This document shows, one piece after another, positions 49,501 to 59,929 of a stretch of 64,000 nt of DNA. Location: NCBI GenBank assembly GCA_018873245.2, contig JAEMBT020000007.1:1302001-1366000 (forward strand), read 5' to 3'. The notes below the pieces were generated by a model. It did not search any database and was not told the DNA's origin. It saw nothing but the letters and a program-made list of their open reading frames with translations. The stretch's first letter is position 1. The number at the start of each line of letters is the position of its first letter. Source of the stretch: Archegozetes longisetosus (lineage: Eukaryota; Arthropoda; Arachnida; Sarcoptiformes; Trhypochthoniidae). The position numbers and the translations under genes were made by a program.

Positions 49501-50464
49501 AGATATTGCATTATCTATTAATCTAGATAATTTTGTCATTGAATTTGGTAAAACTCATTGTAACAGAAAAATTGTAATATATTAAATTTTGATTAAATAA
49601 AGATTATCTTAACTGAGAATTTTCATACATTTAGCCCCCCCAGACCAGAAAAGCTGGCTACGGCAGTGCTCTTGTTGAACATGAGAGATCATGAAAATTC
49701 ATTTCTTAAAAATAAGTTTAAGCGCACTTGGCTTTGCAGAAATAGATGCAGATCAATAACTGCGCATATTTAATATACTCTGTAATTTTAAAATATTAGC
49801 ACTTATAACTAGTCTATCCGACTGTTTAAAATGAGCAGTAAAGAACTAAAATGAACACCAAAACAATAGCATTCTCACTATGGGTTGGCTTTAAGGTATA
49901 TTTCGGTTTGCAGAAAACCGATTCGACTAGTGTAGTTTTAAAACCTTGGATTGTTCTTATTGATTCATCTTTTCGGCGAGTCAGTTTACTGCGATGCGGA
50001 ACGAAACCAGGAGAACGAATCTGAAATAGGAATGCTTGAACAATTATGTATTTTTATATTTTCATGGCAATATGAAGGCATTTTTGAGGAATTTTAGTTC
50101 ACAAGTTACTTTCTGTCGCTTTTTGTTAAATCATATTTAAACATAACTTTGAGTCACATTTTGCAGTCATAGAGGTCATACTCTTTAGCTTTTCACAGGT
50201 CATAAAATGTATATTACTAATTATAATATTTTGTTTTTCACAGTTAGACCAGAGCGCTTGTTGCAATCTCAGATTGAAATATTGAAATTTTTTTAAATTA
50301 AAGAAAAACACTCACGTTCTTTCTTCGTTATCATGATCTGACCTCCGTCTCCTATCCAATTCATCATTGTCAGTACAATTCTCGACATCCCTTGGATCTC
50401 GGAGATTATCAAGTGTTATAATTGTGCCCCTCTCATTACCATCGAAACCAACATTTGATCCCAT
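43560..50464 (-). CDS. Membrane-anchored pancreatic-type triacylglycerol lipase, nine exons
   Basis: An alpha/beta-hydrolase of the pancreatic lipase family, predicted to hydrolyse acyl esters outside the cell or in a lumen. Exons: 50316-50464, 47461-47648, 47121-47383, 46438-46708, 45862-46050, 45754-45801, 45166-45438, 43733-44009, 43560-43653. All phases agree and the total is 583 residues. It starts with a hydrophilic, charged segment (1-57), then a Cys-rich patch (CCGVCCGTFGKCCGKC, 58-73) and one membrane helix (about 75-98), with no cleavable signal: a type II membrane protein. The catalytic domain has HGF (oxyanion side), Ser268 in GHSLG, Asp293 in GLDPAGP and His379 in CSHGYAH. FYPNGGRRQP is the usual family block. 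A PLAT-like beta-sandwich fills about 460-560. The first intron is 2.7 kb and carries two transposons. Substrate cannot be told from sequence. Confidence 0.92.
48200..48767. repeat. hAT-type MITE, copy A, in lipase intron 1
   Basis: The ends TAGTGTTAGACATCAGCTCAG and the inverse (CTGAGCTGATGTCTATCACTA) match at 20 of 21 positions. The subterminal parts are full of CAGCTCA/TGAGCTG units. The flanks (ACAATAAG / AAATAAG) look like a decayed 8-bp duplication. Copy B at 51537 has the same sequence in opposite orientation. Confidence 0.82.
48920..49668 (+). mobile_element. Non-autonomous hAT element with intact 8-bp target duplication
   Basis: Inverted ends CACAGCCGTAGCCAGC (48920) and the inverse of CACTGCCGTAGCCAGC (ending 49668) match at 15 of 16 bases, followed inside by G7 and C7 tracts. 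The exact duplication CTCTTGTT flanks it (48912-48919, 49669-49676). It is 749 bp and carries only the C-terminal third of a transposase. It is inserted in lipase intron 1, antisense to the gene. Confidence 0.9.
48996..49585 (+). pseudogene. ZMYM1-like hAT transposase, C-terminal fragment
   Basis: An open frame of ~149 codons contains INQRFDNKLTDILMGVSACH, then LLKYFKISLTIGCVNVSCER, then SFSTFKELKLI, the dimerisation region of the hAT branch related to ZMYM1 and DUF4371 proteins. A one-base shift at about 49438 moves the normal end (LRNSMSNDRLNGLALISIER and on to a stop near 49585) into the next frame. The catalytic N-terminal two thirds are absent. Confidence 0.8.
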
Positions 50465-51536
50465 GTTCAATTAAAATTATTTTTTCATTAATTTGTAGAG
50501 TTAATAAATTATTTCTTCAATTCCTTTATCTTATTTGTTCAAAAATGATTCAATATTTTAGAGAAAGTTTATTGAAAAGTTTGATAGTTGCCTACTTATC
50601 TGCACAGTATTTATACTGTATAAATGAGTCATTGTTACACTGATAAAAGCAAAAGGAAATAGTTCGAAACATTATCGGTTACTATAGGTGTTTTAATATA
50701 TCAGTTTTTAGCTTAATTAAAGTAGTCAATTTCATATTTGTCTATTGATAAAATATACTAACTATAGGTTTAGTTTATTAATTGAAATCGAAACTGATTG
50801 TGACTTTAACAACTCAGATAATTATTACAATATTGATAGCTCAACCTCTTTCAGTCTAATAAGTTGATTACAATTGATTTTATATGGTGCTTAAACTTCA
50901 TGATATACAGGATTACAAACTATCATAAGAGTCAGGCTTTTTGAGTTTAAGAAAACAAATTTCTAAGGCTTCAATAGTTGACAATAACTAAAAGAATAAC
51001 GAAATTTTCAGTTGGAGTGACAAATTTTGTGAGTAGAATTAATTAAAAGTAATAGAATTGGTGCTTGTTTAACAAATTTATCATTTAAACGACAAACAGT
51101 TTTCTTTAAACAATAGTTTCTGGATTTAAGTATCCTGACTGAGCTTTCTCAAATCAGAACAAAATAGCTAAAATCTGGACCGTCGGTTAGTCTCATAATA
51201 AACTACAATCAACGAATTGGATTTCTATTGTTAATAAGCAGAATTTTGTTAGATATTTGATAAAAGTATATTTGATATTATTGAAAGATATCTCTACAGA
51301 CAATTGAAAAATTGTTGAAAAAATACTATGGAAATATTGTTTTTTTGTTGTACAATTACTTCAATTAGAAACTGAGAGTTAAAGGTAATGCAACCTTTCT
51401 TGTAGAACACATCTCATTAGTCGACTGTACATCAAATTGAACTCATTAATAAAGTTGGAAATTGATAAAAAATTGGCTTAATATGTCATCAAGCTTTAAA
51501 ATTTACTAAGATAAAAACCTTCACGGGCTATACGTG
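50465..51536. other. Upstream region of the lipase gene
   Basis: Should hold the lipase promoter and 5' UTR. No gene, RNA or repeat recognised up to the MITE at 51537. Confidence 0.45.
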
Positions 51537-52117
51537 TAGTGATAGACATCAGCTCAGTTACCTTGAGCTTGAGCTGAGCTGTGAACTAGACTAATCTAAT
51601 CTAATCTGATTGGTAAATTCAAATATTTTCGCGAAACATTTTAATATTTATTGGAAATACTGGAAATTAGTTACAAAGTAAGAAATTTTAGTCTAAGAGT
51701 TTTAAATGATCTAAATTTCAATATCTTGTTATTTAACATTATGGATAATTAAAATATCAAATCATTAAACTAATGTTTATTCCGAATCGGAGTACTTAAG
51801 CATTGAATTCAAACACACTATACTTTTGAAATAAATTATTGAATATTTAACACTATCATAAAGTTAAAACGTTTTAGAATCGCCTTCTATTGGTTATTAT
51901 TGCAAGGCATTTAAGTTAAACTAAGCGTCATTAGATTATACAACATATTATTTATAGATATTTCACTGAAAGTATCAAATTTCTACTTGGATAAATCGTT
52001 TAAGAATAGTAAACTCTAATAAATTCCATAAACTATTAACCACTGAGTTGACTCGAGCTGAGTTGGCAGCTCAGTGTAATGAGCTTGAGCTATGAGCTGA
52101 GCTGATGTCTAACACTA
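51537..52117. repeat. hAT-type MITE, copy B, with exact 8-bp target duplication
   Basis: The ends TAGTGATAGACATCAGCTCAG and CTGAGCTGATGTCTAACACTA match copy A in inverse orientation. The flanks TATACGTG (51529-51536) and TATACGTG (52118-52125) are identical. The 581-bp sequence is collinear with copy A (568 bp) with many substitutions, so the family is not very young. Confidence 0.88.
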
Positions 52118-52125
52118 TATACGTG

Positions 52126-54114
52126 AAAGAATATATTTTAAAACTCTCAGTTTCTAGTTAAAGTAATTGTACGTGACGCGACTGCTATGCAAAAATGATG
52201 TTGCGGTGATTTCATTTTCAATGATAAAGCTATTTAATTAAATTTAATACTTACTGGCTAAGTTTAACTTTATATTACTCCTAACAATGTCAAGTTTTTT
52301 GATCAAAAACATTCTTCAAACACAATGAAGAGCAGAAATGTAAAATTTTACTTTTAAAAATTAGTGAAGAAAATTTTTTTCATAATAAAAATCTTTTTCA
52401 TGCATGAAATTTGAAAATTCGAGATTTTAAACATCAAAACTATACGAAATCATACGAAGTTAAAAATTTTTGAACTTCTATTTTTTGAAACTAGATTTGA
52501 ACTTTATTCTGAAAAATAAAATGAAACTTTAGTTATGCAATGATAAACATTTCAATCCTCTGATGTGAAAATAATATAATCATTTACTTCAATTCAAAAT
52601 TTAAAAATAGCATTATATTGGATTCAATCACTAAATGATCTTGAAATTAGTGTTGACAACCAGTCAGCGTTTTATATTTCATATAAGTTCATAGTATCTT
52701 AGCATGAATCAGCAGAATGAATATTTTTGATCAAGTAAGATCACAAGATTGACAAAATAAGAATCTAAGAAGAAAAGCACATATATTCTTAAGTTGGGTT
52801 TATTTACCTTGTTTACAGTGCAAATTTCTTCGCTGACATTAAAAGTGAAAGAAAAAGAAAGAACAATTAGAAGTGAAGATAGTATGACGTAAGATGACAG
52901 ACTCGATTTAAGAAATAAAATAAATGAATGCATAGAAAATTCCAGCTTGTTCGGCATGATTTTACTTGGAAGGATATAATAGTCGTATGATACTCATTAT
53001 TGTGTCAACAATCGATGCTATTCTATTAGTTTCTACTAGTTTCTATACTGAAAGTGTTCATATTCACTTTAAAGCTCACAATAGTCATTGAAGTTATTTT
53101 TGACCGTACAAAACTTTATTTGTCCACAAAATATAAACCTAATGAAATCTTTATGAAAATATTTTCAACTCATATAGATTAAGATGATCTTAATTCAATT
53201 TTAGTTTATAAAGACTTATTTATAGTCAGAATTATTTATGAAAGAATTCGGTTACTTTCTGTAATAGATAATTCAAAATATCTGCTGATAGTTTAAATTC
53301 TATTGTATTTCATTTCATAAAGAATCTAAATTTTTGAGAAAATACTTAATTAAGCTTGCTTGAAAAATATAAAAATCATGATACAATTAAATCATGTTAT
53401 GTTTGAAAGTGAGTTTAGTGATCAAGCATTTGACATATGGTGGATCAGTAAATTGATTCGTGATCGAGAATTACAGGTAGGTCATGAAACAGCATAATAA
53501 AAAAGATATTTAGTGCGATTAATTGATGTTTGCAAATAAAATTTTTTCGCGGAGCGATTAATTCACCATCAGTTCAGATTCCTGTGTTTTTGACAGGACA
53601 CTAATCACATTAGGCTAACTATAAAAGAAATGCTAATTTCTCTCATTAATATTTTGAATTTTTACAGCATAAATAAAGTATATAAGTTGAATTATGTCAA
53701 TCAGTTTTTTCTCAATTTATATTTTTTGATATACGCTGAATTTAATTCCTGGATGTGAGTATACGAATTATATTATTAATTTTTTTACTAAATGAAGATG
53801 TAAAGAGTAATGAATCGAATTTATGTGCTGTTACATCTTTTACTTATTTAATTTTTAAATAATTGATCTATTTGTAACCACTGAAGTAAATGTAAAATTT
53901 GAGTCATTTCATGTTAAAAATTGAACTGTATCACAGTCTATTTCATTTTTATGTAATTATTACTTTAACTGAATTTTTTCGCTTCAACCTAGTTGTTGGA
54001 AGTATTTTTATCAATGATTCCGGGCAATAAGTAAAGATATTTAAATCATCTCGAAATTTAAATAAAATCATTTAGAATACTAATTTTCAACGGCTAACTC
54101 GGAATTGGCAATTA
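52126..54114. other. Gene-poor A+T-rich region
   Basis: Apart from the possible exon at 52811-52957, no family, repeat ends or RNA gene recognised. Confidence 0.45.
52811..52957 (-). CDS. Possible first exon of a secreted or membrane protein
   Basis: From the ATG at 52957 the minus strand encodes about 49 residues with a long hydrophobic run (SSYVILSSLLIVLSFSFTF), then NVSEEICTVNK. A good donor (GTAAAT) follows at 52810. This looks like a signal-peptide exon, but I could not find convincing downstream exons between here and the lipase gene. It may be a relic or chance. Confidence 0.25.
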
Positions 54115-54629
54115 CTGTAAATTTTTTTTAAACAAAATATGCCTTATATGATAGATATTATTAAAAATTTTAAGTTTTCGGTCTCGTTTGGGCTGAAATG
54201 CATTTTTTAAAAATTTTATAATTAATTCAAGTTTAGGTTTCCCTCTCAAGTAGAGCAATAAACATTGTAGTATGTAAGTATTCTCATATTTGAGTTAATT
54301 CGTTACGATATATTGATGAGCAATTTTATAAAATTCATTAATAATATTAATCGGGTTTAGCATTTTATAATAAATTATTCTAAAAAATGGTTTATAACTA
54401 CTTGAATATTAATAGATTTTGAAAGATTTTGATAAATGCGTAAAAACTTTTATGAATCGAACTGGATTCTAATTATAGCAAACTTGAGAGGGAAATCAGA
54501 GGAAAACTTAAACTTGAATTAATTATGAAATTTCAAAAAATAAATTTCAGCTCAAATGAGACCGAAAACTTAAATCTTTAATAATTACCTATCATTTAAG
54601 GCATATTTTGTTTTAAAAAAAATTTACAG
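54115..54629. repeat. Foldback element directly upstream of the chitin-binding gene
   Basis: Left end CTGTAAATTTTTTTTAAAC (54115) and inverse right end (...AAAAAAAATTTACAG, 54629). The arms of ~150 bp include TTTTCGGTCTCGTTTGGGCT versus AGCTCAAATGAGACCGAAAA. The right end reads TTTACAG on the plus strand, a ready-made splice acceptor. Confidence 0.75.
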
Positions 54630-54789
54630 CAAATGCTATTCCGAGTAAGTGTGAAAGAATAAACTTTCGACACTGGGAAAATGACATTTTATCTAGTGTC
54701 CATTTCAGATTCCAAGAATTTATATGATAAAACTTTATTGAAGAAAGGACTAATATTGCCAAAGCTCCAGAAATAAACTGAGATATATA

Positions 54790-55525
54790 CTCTGTACAAG
54801 GGTGGCAATTCAATATGTCCTCAAGAAGATATAGGAAAAACATTATGTAAGGGACCAAAAGATTGCTTAGATACGAATGAGCACAACTGTAAACCATCCA
54901 TTCAATGTGAACTTAGTGCAGACCTAAATTCTGCCAGATCTTTAACAAGGACTACTATCAAGATCTAGAATGGAATAACAAGATGAAAGCATGTGATCGA
55001 CTAAAATTTTCAACATATCTGAATAAGCCACCACCTGTATCGGGTCTGGAGCCATCTAAATCTCCAAACTTCAGATGTCCAACCGAAGACATATCTAAAA
55101 CATCATGTGAAGGACCGAAAGATTGCTTATATCCAAACCCCACAAATTGTAGTACCTTTATTCAGTGTATAGTAAACGCTGATAACACGACTGGAACTCC
55201 GGTTATGATGACATGTCCAGCAGGTCTAGAATGGAATGATAATGAGAAGATATGTAACTGGCCGTCACTATCTACGTGTAACCAGAGTGAAGACAATTCG
55301 TTAACTCTAACTACAATTGTAACAGAGAATTCGATATCTGACATTTGTCCCTTTCATAATTACGAATGTCTTCTAGAAAACAAATGCCTAGTTGAGAATC
55401 CAGAAAGTTGTTCTACCTATTATAAATGTGATTTTGATGGTAAAGCTCATTTTAGGTATTGTCGAAAAGGCATGCTTTGGAATAAACGCACTAAGAAGTG
55501 TGATTATGCAATTTTTGTCTTGTGA
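54790..55525 (+). CDS. Chitin-binding (peritrophin-A, CBM14) protein, frame damaged, 5' end missing
   Basis: A protein with three chitin-binding type 2 modules, expected in cuticle, tracheal lining or gut peritrophic matrix. Module 1 (about 54803-54995) reads CPQEDIGKTLCKGPKDCLD, and its end (DLEWNNKMKACD) is one base out of frame, after a TAG near 54964. Module 2 (55075-55300) has all six cysteines: CPTEDISKTSC, DCLYPNPTNC, IQC, MMTCPAGLEWN, ICNWP, STC. Module 3 (55341-55525) has five (CPFHNYEC, KCLVENPESC, YKC, YCRKGMLWN, KKCDY). The sixth lies in another frame just past a T5 run near 55510, giving the early end ...CDYAIFVL. No signal peptide exon was found. It is either a decaying gene or carries sequence errors. 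Confidence 0.78.
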
Positions 55526-55542
55526 CTCTTGATTTAATTTGT

Positions 55543-55811
55543 ACTATATTGTCATTAGTAATAAATTTTAGATGAGGAAAAGGGTCGGCTTTACTACCAA
55601 TAATAAACTTAGAAATAAGATATGGTGCAAAGTATAAAAACATTATTCATAGCTTTATTGATAGCAATATTACAAACTGTATTGCTATCAATAAAGCTAT
55701 GAAAAATAGTTTTTCATACTCTGCATCATATCTTATTTCTTAGATTTTTTTATTGGCAGTAAAGCCGACTCTTTTTCTCATCTAAAATTTATTACTAATG
55801 ACAGTATAGTA
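55543..55811. repeat. Hairpin MITE just after the chitin-binding gene
   Basis: A nearly complete palindrome: ACTATATTGTCATTAGTAAT ... TAGCTTTATTGATAGCAATA at the left, and its inverse (TATTGCTATCAATAAAGCTA ... ATTACTAATGACAGTATAGT) at the right. The arms are ~130 bp and the loop very short. Confidence 0.85.
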
Positions 55812-56303
55812 TACTGAATTTGTCTCAAAAGTTATTAATTAAATTCCAACATTGATGTTAATTGATCAAGTTTCAAATTAGACTATGCCGTTAAAGTTTT
55901 CATATAAATTTTTCAAAGCGAATATATTTAGTAAATTTGAAACTTAATAGAATATGTAAGGAGCAGAATAAACTTATCTAAAATGTTTCGAGATCATTTA
56001 GCTATTATTAGAGCTGTAAGTTTAAAGAAGTTAACGAAAAATGAGTTCAATTAAGATAGTTTCAAATGGTGACATATTCAGTCTTTAGGAATCTTATGCT
56101 AAGCTTGACGGGAAGACTGTTAGATAAATTTAAAGATCTTTTTTTTTTTATAAATAAAATGTTATAAAATTGATGTTAATTGAGTTGTAGAGTGAATAAA
56201 AATTAATGAAACGTCAATCTGTAACTTCATCTACGATCTAACTTCCAAAACTCGCGGGCATTGAGATGAGTAAATTTTGAATATTTAGAATAAAATGATT
56301 ATA

Positions 56304-56852
56304 AAATATGCCCCAAAATTGACACTTTATTTATCTTTTAAAATAAATTTTAAGTGGGAAAGGATGTCAATAAAATTTAAAAAGTATAATAAGCAGTAGA
56401 TGATACAGATTAATCAATTAAATTTCCAAAATGTTCCCGTCAGTTATTACCAAATGGCGAAGTCTCTTGAAAATTTCAATAAATATTTTGTGCACATTTT
56501 GCTTCTGATCTCAACTTCTCACTTTATAACCAATTTCAGTTCATCAATAGTGTCTGGAGCAGTACTGAAGACCCTGTTCTTGAGATATTCCTAAAGAAAG
56601 TAATCAGGCGTCGTGATATCTGGAAGTTAGGTGTCCATTCGATACTACCTTCCGTATGGCTATCGATGTCCAAGCCCATAAATTATCTGTTCTAAAGTCA
56701 ACTATATTTTGTACACATGTAGATGTTTCAAATGAATTGGCAGTTATTAATACTCTGCATACTTTGAAGGAATTATGACGTATTAAAATCACAATTTAAA
56801 TAGTTTTAATTTTAATCTTAAAATTGATGAAACGTCAATTTTGGGACATATT
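56304..56852 (-). mobile_element. Degraded DDE-transposon with inverted ends
   Basis: Ends AATATGCCCCAAAATTGAC (56304-56322) and inverse GTCAATTTTGGGACATATT (56834-56852), 18 of 19 matching. On the minus strand it retains PDITTPDYFL, then EYLKNRVFSTAPDTIDELKL (about 56640-56530). This is the block around the third catalytic residue in a Tc1/mariner-superfamily transposase ('SPDITPPDFFLWGYLK'). Its size (549 bp) and stops mean it is an internally deleted, dead copy. Confidence 0.7.
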
Positions 56853-56965
56853 GTAAGTATATGACTGAATATAAGGTTGTAAATTTAGTTACTCTTCAAA
56901 AATATTTGAGCAAACATAAAATATTTACATGACTTCAAGTATAAATAATTGAGTTAAAATTAGAG

Positions 56966-57428
56966 CATGGTGTTTTCGAGAAATGAGCTTCTCGAGTCTC
57001 GAAAAAATTTTGATTCCGAGACTCAAGAGTTCTCGGGCTTCATGTAATATAGAGGTAAAAGTTTGCCATTAATCGTTTACTTGCACCTAAATTCAATAAA
57101 ATACATTAAATTGGGATAACCACTCAATAACTAAAAGCCTTTAAATTCAAATTTATTTTAAAAATCTACTTTGATTAAAAATAGATTCATTCACGAGTCA
57201 ATTTTTGATAAAACACAAATTTTAGCTTCTATAATCTTTTAAATTTGGGATAATTCATCAAATATTTATTTCCTAATCTATTTATATAATATTTTCATCA
57301 TTCAACATTAAAATATAAAAAATTTTGGAAATTAAGGTTTAATTATTGGGATTAAATCAAAAAACATCCTTTGAGACTCGAATGAGTCTCGAAGTACCTC
57401 TCGATCGAGACGCGAGAAATCAAACCTT
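56966..57428. repeat. Possible MITE with GAGTCTCGA-type ends
   Basis: Clusters of GAGTCTCGA / TCGAGACTC-like motifs occur at 56975-57045 and 57375-57425, with roughly inverted ends (GGTGTTTTCGAGAAATGAG; inverse of CGCGAGAAATCAAACC). Similar motifs occur near 23720. The boundaries are uncertain. Confidence 0.35.
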
Positions 57429-57429
57429 A

Positions 57430-59929
57430 CTTTAGTTAAAATTTGTTTTGAATGTATTCACCTAATGTTGACAATAAAATATTTTCTGAATAACTAATTG
57501 ATTCAAATTACTATTGTATCAATCAGCAATTGCTTTTACTTCTTAGTTTCTAATCGTTAAACTCAACGAAAATTTATTCTAGAAATAATAATGATGAGTT
57601 TGAATCATTCACTATTAGTCCAAATTGCTTCTAATAACTTCCATTTCAACGGATGTAAGTTTATGCTTATTAGCATAAGATTTTTAGTAATAAAAACTTG
57701 TAAATTTTATTTCAGGTTAAATTTTAGACTTTTAGATTAGGTTGAGTAGAAAAAATACCTTAGAAAAGTTAATTATCCATGTGTCCATATCATAACATAA
57801 GAAATATATCATAAATATCAGAAACTAAGATTTTGTTCCAGAAATATATTAAAGAGTACCTCACTGAGATACTGAGTTTTTGTGATATTTGCTTGATAGT
57901 CAGCTGATTATTACTTTTGACCAATTTTTCAATATTTTAACATCGCTATAGTCGTTACTAAATAATGAGCTTCGTGTTTTATTGTGTTCTTTTTAGAAAT
58001 CGATTTAGATATGACATCCTTTCCGTTCTTAATTCTCGATACAGCCACTCTTGCAATATCAATACCTTTTTTCTTCGTCTCCTTTTGTGTTTGTTTTTGC
58101 CTATAATTAAGTTTTAACATGAGTAAGATTTAACTTTTGACTATCATTAAATATTGTTAAAACTATTGTTTACAGATTACTACTCATTAAATGAACTTAA
58201 TTGGGGGTCATTTGAGAATTGATCTTTTAAAAGCATACTTGGTCTTTAGCTTCTTAATATGAGTCAAGTTAGAAAGCTTATGTATCTTCAATCTTATAAG
58301 GTACTGGAAAAGAACAGTGGACTAAGCTTAATTTTTTAATGTATTAAAATTTTATGAATATTTGATAGCAGTATATAATTTTAAAGCTTATTTAGCTGTC
58401 TTCCCCCACTATCAATCAAATCGCTAATTAATTAATAGTAATAAAATTTCTATCGATAATCAAATACCACTTCGAAACGCATTGACATTTTCCATCAAAA
58501 TAATATGAAGCGCCTTAAGATCAATATACTCCCGAAAAATTCTAATCTTCCAAATGTAGCTCAGGTTAGAACTATTAAGAATTGTTGGGTTTTTTAGAAA
58601 AAAGGATTTATAAAAATGAATGGAGAGCTGAAACAATTAAAAAATTGATTAAAAATTCAAATCAGAACGAAGAAAAACTTCAAAAATCAGCCAGAATCTT
58701 ATAAGAAGTGTTAAGAATAAAGTCCGTAAAGCTGTGGATCACGGGCCACCATCGCTTATTAATTAATTTAGTTTCAATTCTAAATGATTTTTCTGTAAAC
58801 TGTTTAAGTACAACGTATTTATGTAAGCTAGTTTTTGATTAAGAAGGTAATTAAATCTAGTTCGCCTTTCTATTCCGTTACCTTTTACTCTATAGATCAA
58901 ACTCGAGTTTCCTTTTGCTTCAAAAATTATTAGAGACATTTCGAATATTTATTTCACAATCAATCGCTCAGATTCACTCAATATCATCAAAATAATAGAG
59001 ATTCTCTTTTGAATATTTCAAATCTAAATACGGTCATATTTGGTACATTTAATTAAATTTTTTTTCTTTTTTAAAGATTAGCTTATGAGCCATAGTATTT
59101 TATACTTAAAGATTTTGAAGTAGTAAAATCTAGTTCGGAACTCTAGCTGAAGTGTTGAAGATATAGTATGTGGATGGAGGTATGAGAATAATGCTTGTAT
59201 CTAAATCTGAGTGTCTAATTTGATAGGAACATCTTTTCAAAGTTACAATTGAAAGAATCTGCTCAAAAAATAAATTTGATTCCAACAGAGTGTTTATGAA
59301 AAGTTTTAAATAAGTGAGAAAAATTTTGTTGATCAAAGTAAAATAAAATCTTCACATAAGCAAACAAAATATTGCTTCGAAAAACATTTTTCATTGAAAA
59401 GTTTGCTTCCTAGAAATCACACAAATTTATATTCGTTTGTGTGTCAAAATTTTAAAATTTTTTTGAAACTTAATGTCTCATTGAATTTTGAAACTTGGTT
59501 TTAAAATCACAATTGATAACAAATGATCATTTATATTCGTTGAACGTGATGAAGTACTGATTGTCACTATGTTTTCATCACTTGAAATTCGTTTATTTCA
59601 AATCTCGATTTTATTCTGAAATTTCCTGTAAATATTGGTTATAAAGTCTGAAATTTACATAAAATTATTATTTAAACAAACTGTTTTAGTGAACAATCTA
59701 AACAGTAATAGTAATTCGATATTTGAATTTTAACACACTTTGAGATTTTCGAAGCTTATAAAAATCGCCAAATATGAAAATTTAGTATAATAAGTCTGTA
59801 GTTTGATAAATATCAGCTCAATATATCCTACACGATCAATTTGTTGGAACTTGTCTTTGCAGGTACGCATCATTTTAACTATCTGTCTTAATTAAAAATT
59901 CCTCAATACCATATTTTCTTATTTTCAGA
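57430..59929. other. Gene-free A+T-rich region upstream of the secreted Tyr/Gln-rich gene
   Basis: No recognised gene. The acceptor immediately before the ATG at 59930 implies a 5' UTR exon somewhere here. Confidence 0.45.
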
